This document shows, in pieces, positions 1-5,280 of a DNA stretch of 11,010 nucleotides. The position numbers and the translations under genes were made by a program. This DNA comes from a bacterium (GTDB lineage: Bacteria; SM23-31; JAUVVT01). Under the pieces are notes generated by a model, which was not told the origin of the DNA, ran no database searches, and saw nothing but the letters and a program-made list of their open reading frames with translations. The stretch lies in assembly GCA_030616165.1 (NCBI GenBank), contig JAUWXV010000120.1, positions 1-11,010 of the forward strand. Reading direction: 5' to 3'. Numbering within the stretch: position 1 is the stretch's first letter; each line of letters begins with the position of its first letter.

Positions 1-301
1 TTACACATTTTTCAGAAAAAAAATTGTAGTTTTTTTCATAATAATAAAAATAAATATTTTTTTAATAAATTTGTAAGCCTATGTAATGTATAGAATAATG
101 ACCAATGCAAATTTTTTATTAATATAAATAAAATGATAAAAATGGTAAAAAATTATCACTTTTTATCATAAAATGATAGTATTTTATCACAAAATGATAA
201 AATATTCTCATAAAATGATAAGATTTTATCAAATTAGTAAAGTTAACCATATTTAGAAAATATCTTAAGTCTAAGACTCAGTATCAAAGGTTTAATTAAA
301 A
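1..301. other. AT-rich non-coding leader upstream of the rodZ-like gene
   Basis: No open frame with coding character is seen on either strand. The first 125 bases are nearly pure A/T with no clear structure. From about 130 to 231 the motif AAAATGATA recurs at 130, 170, 191 and 212, and TTTATCA at 162, 183 and 225; these make the repeat array listed separately. Between the array and the gene lies a short odd-length palindrome, AGTCTAAGACT (268-278). A weak sigma70-like pair, TTATCA (226-231) and TATTTA (250-255), is possible but poor. AAGG at 287-290 could serve as a distant ribosome binding site for the ATG at 302. Confidence 0.6.
162..245. repeat. 21-bp tandem array of inverted repeats (operator- or iteron-like)
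   Basis: Three clear units (162-182, 183-203, 204-224) and a decayed fourth (225-245) follow each other with exactly 21-bp spacing, two helical turns. Each clear unit has a left arm TTTATCA, a five-base spacer of the type YAAAA, and a right arm TGATAAA. The copy at 183-201 is a perfect 7-bp inverted repeat; the third unit has a weakened left arm (ATTCTCA) but a conserved right side. An extra, out-of-phase half-site AAAATGATA sits at 130-138. Same-face dyads ahead of a helix-turn-helix gene suggest a cooperative protein-binding site. Chance low complexity in A/T-rich DNA is the main alternative, although the G and C positions are conserved. Confidence 0.6.
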
Positions 302-1099
302 ATGGAAAGTTTTATTGATGAAATTAAGAGATTGCGGGAAAAAAGGAAATTAACTCTTGAAGAAATTTCTAAAAAAACAAGGATAAATATAGATTATCTT
401 AAAAAACTTGAGAGTGGTGACCTTGGATTTCTTCCTTATCCTTATGTGAAAGGTATTATCAAAACATATGCAAAGTATATTGGAATTAGTTTAAAGGAAA
501 TCGAAGAAAAATTTGATGAATTAAGAGAAGCAGAGAAGAGAGCCGCCGAATTAGAAATTACAAGAAAAATTAGTCATAAAGAAACAGATATTCACAAATT
601 CAAATCAGGAAAAAGTGTAAAAGAAAGGAAAATATTTTTATATGTTGCTTCGTTCTTTATAATTGTTATTGGAATAATTATCGTCATAGGTTCTTTGATT
701 AACTCTAAAAAAAGTAATATCAAATTACTTGAGAAAGAAACATTCACTACTGCTGAAATAAAAAACACTGAGCCAAAGTATGAGGATTTATTATCTTCTT
801 CATTCCAGAGAGAGCCTTTTAAACTTGAGATTGTTGCAAAAGAAACAACTTGGGTGGGGATAAATGTAGACATAGCCGAGATTAGTAATGAAATTAATAA
901 AGAATATCAACGAGAATATCTATTAGCGACAGGTAATAAAGTGACGGTAGAGGCTTTTGATATTATTGAGATGAGGCTCGGTAAATCGCAGGGTGTTGAT
1001 TTATTTTTGAATGGTGAAGATTTGGGGATTCCTGGACCCCGTGCGGTGCTGAATTTAATTATTACGTCTGAAGGTATTAAAGATATAAAAAGGTATTAA
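302..1099 (+). CDS. RodZ-like helix-turn-helix membrane protein
   Basis: This 265-residue protein has the RodZ layout. Residues 5-65 form an Xre/HTH_25-type helix-turn-helix, with the pattern LREKRKLTLEEIS followed by YLKKLESGD and a PYVKGIIKTYAKYIGI tail typical of this family. A basic linker (about 80-110) leads to one transmembrane segment (about 111-132), and residues 172-260 form a beta-rich extracytoplasmic DUF4115-type domain with the usual TWVGINVD and NLFL-like strands ending in PGPRAVLNL. In rod-shaped bacteria RodZ links MreB to the elongation machinery at the inner membrane; applying that here is by family only, since no MreB is in the window. The ATG at 302 gives the complete helix-turn-helix; its ribosome site (AAGG, 287-290) is weak. 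It heads a plus-strand run, with 51 bases to the next gene. The upstream 21-bp array could be its control site. Confidence 0.85.
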   Translation: MESFIDEIKRLREKRKLTLEEISKKTRINIDYLKKLESGDLGFLPYPYVKGIIKTYAKYIGISLKEIEEKFDELREAEKRAAELEITRKISHKETDIHKFKSGKSVKERKIFLYVASFFIIVIGIIIVIGSLINSKKSNIKLLEKETFTTAEIKNTEPKYEDLLSSSFQREPFKLEIVAKETTWVGINVDIAEISNEINKEYQREYLLATGNKVTVEAFDIIEMRLGKSQGVDLFLNGEDLGIPGPRAVLNLIITSEGIKDIKRY

Positions 1100-1150
1100 G
1101 AATATAAAATTAGTAAAATAACTAATCAATTTAATTTTAACATTGATCCT

Positions 1151-1534
1151 ATGATTTATATCTTAAAGAAATTGAAGATTGCCGATTTCATCCTTATACT
1201 TTTGTTAATAATGAGTGGATTATTCTCTTCATTTTATATATACGGTAATAATAATAAAAACAAAAAGGTAATAGTAGAATTATCAGGAAAAGTTTATGGT
1301 GTATATGACTTAAATAGCGATAGAATTATAGATTTAAAAGGTCCCCAGAGCAGGGCGAAGATAAATATAGAGAATGGATATATTTTTGTTTCAGAGAGTG
1401 GATGTCCACAGAAGATTTGCAAAAGGATGGGCAAGAAAAACAGGATTAATGAATTAATTGTGTGTATTCCGAATCGTCTTATAATTCGGATTGAAGGTGA
1501 AATGAAAAATAATTATGAATTTATTACCCGATAA
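1151..1534 (+). CDS. Membrane-anchored NusG domain II protein
   Basis: The 127-residue product starts with a short basic stretch and a transmembrane helix at about 12-32, followed by a single NusG domain II fold (about 37-122). Diagnostic residues are the ESGCPQKIC segment (Cys85, Cys90) and VCIPNRL (Cys105). This three-cysteine arrangement is characteristic of the free-standing NusG_II family and not of the transcription factor NusG itself. The cysteines would lie outside the cytoplasm if the helix is an N-in anchor. Its function is not established. Members are often found beside Gx-type transporters and flavin/redox membrane genes, and here the next gene, 14 bases on, is exactly such a transporter. 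The ATG at 1151 places a normal amount of sequence before the helix; no clear ribosome site is visible. Family assignment is good; the role is unknown. Confidence 0.8.
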   Translation: MIYILKKLKIADFILILLLIMSGLFSSFYIYGNNNKNKKVIVELSGKVYGVYDLNSDRIIDLKGPQSRAKINIENGYIFVSESGCPQKICKRMGKKNRINELIVCIPNRLIIRIEGEMKNNYEFITR

Positions 1535-1548
1535 TAGTCGATGTTTGA

Positions 1549-2055
1549 ATGACAGTAGAAAAAATAGTAAAATTATCCCTTCTTATCTCAATTGGATTGG
1601 TTCTTTTTATCGTTGAGAGTTTCATTCCATTTCCTATACCTTGGATGAAATTGGGAATTGCTAATATCGTTTCGATAATTGCTCTATATATTTATGGAAT
1701 AAAGGATGCTTTAATTGTTGCATTTTTTAGGGTTGTAATTGGAAGTTTGATAAGGGGTATACTTTTCAATCCAATTTTTATTGTTGCAATAGGAAGTGGA
1801 ATTATAGCAGTTCTAATTATGGGATTTGTAAAATTTTATTTTAATAGATTTTTTAGTGCAGTTGGTGTAAGCATTTGGGGCGCATTTGCTTATAATATAA
1901 CGCAGATAGTTATATATTATTTTTTAATCATTAAAAGACCAGAAATATTTAACCTCGTCCCATTATTTCTAATCATTACACCTGTTACAGGATTTATAAC
2001 CGGTTTCATTGCTTTGATAGTCATTGAAAAAGGGAAAGGAAAAATCTTGTTTTGA
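1549..2055 (+). CDS. Gx transporter family protein (heptaprenyl diphosphate synthase component I-like)
   Basis: This 168-residue, very hydrophobic protein has about five to six membrane segments. It matches the Hpre_diP_synt_I/Gx family: the N-terminal helix continues into ESFIPFPIPWMKLGIANI, then a helix with FRVVIGSLIRG, and later GVSIWGAFAYNITQ. These Gly/Pro/Asn-rich turns between helices are the family signature. The older name comes from a Bacillus subtilis heptaprenyl diphosphate synthase subunit, but the polytopic architecture resembles the substrate-binding component of ECF-type importers, so I prefer a transport role with unknown substrate. It is coupled to the NusG-II gene (14-base gap). 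The ATG at 1549 has no recognisable ribosome site, so translation may depend on the upstream gene. About 73 bases separate it from the phosphoesterase. Confidence 0.8.
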   Translation: MTVEKIVKLSLLISIGLVLFIVESFIPFPIPWMKLGIANIVSIIALYIYGIKDALIVAFFRVVIGSLIRGILFNPIFIVAIGSGIIAVLIMGFVKFYFNRFFSAVGVSIWGAFAYNITQIVIYYFLIIKRPEIFNLVPLFLIITPVTGFITGFIALIVIEKGKGKILF

Positions 2056-2128
2056 ATTATTTCTCCACCAGATAAAAGAGAAATTTCATCATTTTTTAAA
2101 CATAGTTAAATGTTTAAAAGGAGAGGAG

Positions 2129-2599
2129 ATGAAGATCGGTATAATTTCAGACAGCCATGACCACCGAGAGTATATAATAAAAGCTGTTGAATGTTTTAAT
2201 GATGAAAATGTTGAAATTGTTATTCATGCTGGAGATATAGTATCACCTTTTACAGAAAGGGAATTTAAAAAACTAAAATCTAAGATGAAAGCAGTATTCG
2301 GGAACAATGACGGAGAAAGGTTTGGATTGAAAAAGGTTTTTGATATAAATTTACCTCCCATAGAATTAACCTTGGATAATAAAAAGATTTTAGTAATGCA
2401 CGAACCTCACAATATTGAAGCATTAAAAGAGAGTAATCATTATGATGTGATTATTTATGGGCACTCGCATGATTCACTTATAGAAAAAGAGAAAACAACT
2501 GTTATAAATCCAGGAGAAACATGCTGTTGGCTTACGGGTAAAGCAACCGTTGTAATTCTTGATACCGAATCTATGGAAACAAGACTTATTAAACTTTAA
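2129..2599 (+). CDS. YfcE/MJ0936-family metallophosphoesterase
   Basis: A 156-residue calcineurin-like phosphodiesterase of the small YfcE/MJ0936 class. All metal-binding motifs are visible in order: D8-x-H10 in SDSHDH, G35-D36 in HAGD, G58-N59-N60-D61, H91 in VMHE, and G111-H112-S113-H114, then the conserved NPGE turn (127-130). Such enzymes hydrolyse phosphodiesters in vitro with two divalent metals in the cytoplasm; the natural substrate is usually unknown. The reading frame is open back to 2024, but the ATG at 2129 is chosen because AAGGAG (2118-2123) lies five bases before it and the protein then begins directly with the family's first beta strand (MKIGIISDSH). The upstream extension has no family match and overlaps the preceding gene. 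It closes the first gene run; no terminator follows. Confidence 0.9.
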   Translation: MKIGIISDSHDHREYIIKAVECFNDENVEIVIHAGDIVSPFTEREFKKLKSKMKAVFGNNDGERFGLKKVFDINLPPIELTLDNKKILVMHEPHNIEALKESNHYDVIIYGHSHDSLIEKEKTTVINPGETCCWLTGKATVVILDTESMETRLIKL

Positions 2600-2707
2600 T
2601 GCAGTATATATAATATCTTAAACATGTTTCCGAATTATAATAAAATCTTGTTTGAAATAAATGCGTAATTTTTTCATAAAAATGGAATATTTTTTAGATT
2701 ACTTTAG

Positions 2708-2718
2708 TATAATATAAT
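2708..2718 (+). promoter_or_regulatory. Possible -10 element ahead of the tyrosine-rich lipoprotein gene
   Basis: Two overlapping TATAAT hexamers (2708-2713 and 2713-2718) sit about 45-50 bases before the ATG at 2762. No good -35 is seen: the bases 17 upstream are a T-run. The surrounding 160-base gap has no gene, only a 10-bp palindrome AAACATGTTT at 2620-2629. The call rests on the tandem hexamers and on the gene standing alone. Confidence 0.35.
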
Positions 2719-2761
2719 AGAAGGGGATAATAAATAACAATTTTAAATGGGAGAAAAAAAA

Positions 2762-3940
2762 ATGATAAAATATAAAAGGCCAACTTTAATAATTTTAGTT
2801 GCTCTTTTATTTGTGATTTTTATCTCTGGTTGTTATACCATTATACATCCCCCATTCACAGTTAAAGAAAGAGTGACTAAAGTAATTGTAAAGGACAAAG
2901 AATCTGACCTAAATTATGAGGACGAGGAATATCTGGAGAACAGTGATATAGAATCGGAAAATGAAACTCATATTTATTATTATCATGATTATTACACATA
3001 CTATGACCCATTTTATGACTGGGGATTTTACTGGAATCCTATTTGGTATGGACACTATTATCGAGACTATTTTTATTATCCATGGTATAGGGCATATCAT
3101 CCGTTTGCTTATTCTGGATATTTTCCATATTCTTATTATGGATATCGATATGGATATTATCCTTATTATGGGTATGATTATAATTATGCTTATTATAGAG
3201 ATTACGGTCCGCCGATACCTTATAAGAAAAGGGATTTTGGCAGGAGACAGGACTACAGAGTGTCAGGAGATAATACAATCAGGACAATAAGAACTGGTCT
3301 TACTAAAACATCCAGTGCTGGAGATGTAAAGGGTTTATCAAAAAGGGATGATGGAAAGAATACAGATACATACAGTGGAACACGCACAAGGAGGGATGAA
3401 AATTCAGGAACAAGAAGTGACAGGAGTGGGAACATAGGTAGATCTTCAGGGTCTGGTTCAAGTGGTTCGGTAAGTCGCGGCAGTTCGGGGTCTAGTTCAA
3501 GCGGTTCAGTAAATCGTGGCAGTTCCGGGTCTTCAGGAAGTTCATCAACAGGTGGAAGAAGAATTAGAAGATACAATTCTCAGATAGAAAATAATTCTTC
3601 TAATAATAAAGTTATATTAAATAATCAGACTATAAAGAACAATTCTGATTATAACCAAAAATCTGATTTTATTAGAAAAACTATTAGAGATAGAGTAGAA
3701 TATATTAATAAAACCGTAGTAAGTTCATATCTAATTAGAACTTTTCCTGGAAGTTCAAAGGATGTTTTTAAAAGAAATAATTCAAATTACACAAGGTACG
3801 AAAGTAATAATTCCAGACCCATAAGAGAATTTACAAATCCAAGGAGAGACTCTCCATCAAGCAGTGTTTCAGTCTCTAAGCAAGGTGCTTCAAATAATAG
3901 GAGTAGTAGTTCCTCTTCATCAAGAAGAGAAAAAAGATGA
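2762..3940 (+). CDS. Tyrosine-rich, low-complexity lipoprotein of unknown function
   Basis: The 392-residue product begins with a basic start and hydrophobic segment ending in the lipobox FISGC (Cys24), so it is probably a lipidated envelope protein. An acidic stretch (about 45-70) follows, then a belt of about 83 residues (69-151) of which roughly 34 are Tyr, with Trp, Phe, Pro and Gly between them. After a basic patch comes a Thr/Arg/Ser section, a Gly/Ser repeat region (about 230-262) and a long Asn/Ser/Arg tail ending in serines and RREKR. No enzymatic domain is recognisable. The start at 2762 is preferred over the in-frame ATG at 2747 because GGGAG (2749-2753) sits eight bases before it. 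A strong terminator follows directly. It could be a surface, adhesive or cross-linked matrix protein; this is inference from composition only. Confidence 0.75.
   Translation: MIKYKRPTLIILVALLFVIFISGCYTIIHPPFTVKERVTKVIVKDKESDLNYEDEEYLENSDIESENETHIYYYHDYYTYYDPFYDWGFYWNPIWYGHYYRDYFYYPWYRAYHPFAYSGYFPYSYYGYRYGYYPYYGYDYNYAYYRDYGPPIPYKKRDFGRRQDYRVSGDNTIRTIRTGLTKTSSAGDVKGLSKRDDGKNTDTYSGTRTRRDENSGTRSDRSGNIGRSSGSGSSGSVSRGSSGSSSSGSVNRGSSGSSGSSSTGGRRIRRYNSQIENNSSNNKVILNNQTIKNNSDYNQKSDFIRKTIRDRVEYINKTVVSSYLIRTFPGSSKDVFKRNNSNYTRYESNNSRPIREFTNPRRDSPSSSVSVSKQGASNNRSSSSSSSRREKR
3452..3529 (+). repeat. 39-bp direct tandem repeat (two copies) inside the lipoprotein gene
   Basis: Units 3452-3490 and 3491-3529 are adjacent and differ at 6 of 39 positions by my alignment. 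Each begins TCTRGTTCAAG and encodes 13 residues of Ser/Gly with one Val and one Arg. Several of the differences are silent, so the protein repeat is better kept than the DNA repeat. A partial third unit may start at 3530. It explains part of the Ser/Gly-rich region of the lipoprotein. Confidence 0.8.
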
Positions 3941-3963
3941 TGGAATATGAATAATAGTAGATT

Positions 3964-4011
3964 AAAAAAACACCCCTTTTGATAAAATGTAATCAAAAGG
4001 GGTGTTTTTTT
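3964..4011. terminator. Bidirectional Rho-independent terminator
   Basis: A perfect 20-bp inverted repeat (3964-3983 with 3992-4011) encloses an eight-base loop. The core is CACCCCTTTTGAT against ATCAAAAGGGGTG, flanked by seven A on the left and seven T on the right, so each strand has a hairpin followed by a U-run. It lies between the convergent ends of the tyrosine-rich lipoprotein gene (stop at 3940) and the small minus-strand gene (stop at 4086) and should stop transcripts from both. Confidence 0.93.
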
Positions 4012-4085
4012 ATTCTTTAATAATACGGTATTTGTCAGTAATTTATTTACTTAATTTAATATCATCAAAAAATAAATGTGATAAA

Positions 4086-4319
4086 CTAAGCCATTAAATC
4101 AATAAACCTCTTCTGTGGTGTTTTGGAGAACTGACTGGAAATGCTTATTCTTCTTGCAAAATCACCTACATTTTGCGGAGTCAATCTGAGTTCCTCGGAC
4201 CTCATTTGCGTTACCTGCTGTTTAGAACGAACTTTAGTCTTTCTAACTGCATTGTGGAAATAGTCAAAAGTGAAATTCATAACCTGTGTCGGTGTAAGTT
4301 TGATAGATTGCTGAGGCAT
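4086..4319 (-). CDS. Small basic protein of unknown function with an internal duplication
   Basis: This 77-residue protein matches no family I know. It is basic (13 Lys/Arg against 5 Asp/Glu) and rich in Gln, with no signal peptide, membrane segment or cysteine. Two similar stretches, LTPTQVMNF (8-16) and LTPQNVGDF (46-54), lie 38 residues apart, suggesting two copies of a short helical unit separated by a Lys/Arg/Gln-rich linker. It is a convincing gene: a perfect AGGAGG (complement of 4323-4332) stands five bases before the ATG at 4319, a sigma70-like promoter lies upstream, and the bidirectional terminator lies beyond its 3' end. It is the only minus-strand gene in the window and is monocistronic. 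Base composition (about 39% G+C) is only slightly above that of its neighbours. A nucleic-acid-binding role is possible from charge alone. Confidence 0.75.
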   Translation of the reverse strand: MPQQSIKLTPTQVMNFTFDYFHNAVRKTKVRSKQQVTQMRSEELRLTPQNVGDFARRISISSQFSKTPQKRFIDLMA

Positions 4320-4358
4320 CTTTACCTCCTTTTATAGTTCCCGGATTCTTCTTATTTT

Positions 4359-4387
4359 AATATAATATAAAATATTAACATTTGCAA
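4359..4387 (-). promoter_or_regulatory. Sigma70-like promoter for the small minus-strand gene
   Basis: Read on the minus strand, TTGCAA (4387-4382) is followed after exactly 17 bases by TATATT (4364-4359). The predicted start of transcription near 4352 leaves a leader of about 30 bases that contains the AGGAGG ribosome site. It is divergent from the sirtuin promoter about 100 bases away. Confidence 0.5.
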
Positions 4388-4490
4388 TCTATTTTTACTT
4401 AACTTATAAATTTTTCAAATGTTTCATAAATATTGAGATTCTTAAAAAGTATTAAATTAATGAATATTCTTTTATAATTATATAATTCTC

Positions 4491-4519
4491 TTGAAAATGT
4501 TAAATCTATTTTTTATATT
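4491..4519 (+). promoter_or_regulatory. Sigma70-like promoter for the sirtuin gene run
   Basis: TTGAAA (4491-4496), a 17-base spacer and TATATT (4514-4519) form a near-consensus pair. Transcription would begin near 4526, leaving only about 15 bases before the TTG start at 4541 and no ribosome binding site, so the message may be nearly leaderless. This would drive the sirtuin and TPR-TonB genes. Confidence 0.5.
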
Positions 4520-4540
4520 TTTAAAAAATATATAGATACA

Positions 4541-5275
4541 TTGGAATTTTCAAACGAATTATTATCAAGACTAAAATCATCAAAGAATGTGGGTTCGGTA
4601 TGTGGAGCGGGGATTTCCCAGGAGAGCGGGGTTCCAACATTCAGAGGGGAAGAGGGTTTGTGGAAAAAGTACAAGCCAGAAGAACTTGCTAATTTTGATG
4701 CATTTATAAGAAATCCCGAACTCGTTTGGGAGTGGTATAATTACAGGAAAAAATTAATATCAGAGGTTGAGCCCAATCCCGGACATTATGCATTGTCCGA
4801 AATGGAGAATTTATTTGATAATTTCTTGATTATCACACAAAATGTGGATAATTTGCACCGAAAGGCTGGAAGCAAAAATTTAGTAGAAATACACGGGAAC
4901 ATAATGAGTAGTAAATGTATAAAATGTAATAGAAGATATAATGACCTGCCATTTCATGAGAATGTTATAAGTGTTCCAAAGTGTGAATGTGGGGGGATAA
5001 TTCGTCCGGAAGTGGTATGGTTCGGAGAGTTAATACCGGAAGACCTTTTAAGAAGGTGTTATGAATTTTTAAAAGAATGTCAATTCCTTTTTGTAATAGG
5101 AACCTCAGGATATGTACATCCAGCAGCATCTTTTCCTTTAATCGCAAAAGAAAACGGTGCATATCTTGTAGAAATAAACAGTGAGGAAACGAACATTTCT
5201 TACATGATGGATGAAATATTATTGGGAACATCAGGCAAAATATTACCAGAAATTGTTGGAAAAATAAAAAATTAA
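4541..5275 (+). CDS. Sir2-family NAD-dependent protein deacylase, class III-like
   Basis: The 244-residue protein is a complete sirtuin, of the usual bacterial CobB length. It removes acyl groups from lysines, using NAD and releasing nicotinamide, in the cytoplasm. Visible motifs are G22-A-G-I-S26 with ESGVPTFRG (29-36), QNVD (100-103), catalytic His118 in EIHGN, a zinc site of Cys126, Cys129, Cys148 and Cys150, and GTSGYVHPAASFP near the end. Tyr66 and Arg69 (WYNYR) match the Tyr-x-x-Arg pair that marks class III sirtuins such as SIRT5 and CobB, so desuccinylase activity is likely. The start is TTG at 4541: no ATG or GTG in this frame precedes it, and it leaves a normal lead before the nucleotide-binding motif. 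It ends five bases before the TPR lipoprotein gene, so the two are probably co-transcribed. Confidence 0.93.
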   Translation: MEFSNELLSRLKSSKNVGSVCGAGISQESGVPTFRGEEGLWKKYKPEELANFDAFIRNPELVWEWYNYRKKLISEVEPNPGHYALSEMENLFDNFLIITQNVDNLHRKAGSKNLVEIHGNIMSSKCIKCNRRYNDLPFHENVISVPKCECGGIIRPEVVWFGELIPEDLLRRCYEFLKECQFLFVIGTSGYVHPAASFPLIAKENGAYLVEINSEETNISYMMDEILLGTSGKILPEIVGKIKN

Positions 5276-5280
5276 GTCTT

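Noticed and set aside
1-301. Replication origin, suggested by A/T-rich DNA and iteron-like repeats
   Set aside because: No DnaA boxes (TTATCCACA-type) and no dnaA, rep or parA gene are present; the repeat fits a gene control region better.
2024-2128. 35-residue N-terminal extension of the phosphoesterase frame
   Set aside because: It overlaps the transporter gene, matches nothing in the family, and an ideal ribosome site with family-typical start lies at 2129.
2747-2761. Upstream ATG of the tyrosine-rich lipoprotein
   Set aside because: Its own AAGGGG is about 20 bases away, while GGGAG inside this stretch is correctly placed for the ATG at 2762.
3253-3576. Minus-strand open frame opposite the Ser/Gly repeats
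   Set aside because: Its Leu/Pro/Glu-rich product is the mirror of Ser/Gly/Arg-rich codons; there is no ribosome site and it is a shadow of the lipoprotein gene.
4077-4085. Shared 9-mer TGTGATAAA here, at 10870-10878 and as its complement at 183-191, as a Crp-type site
   Set aside because: Only a half-site is shared, the sites are not symmetrical, and such A/T-rich words can recur by chance in 11 kb.
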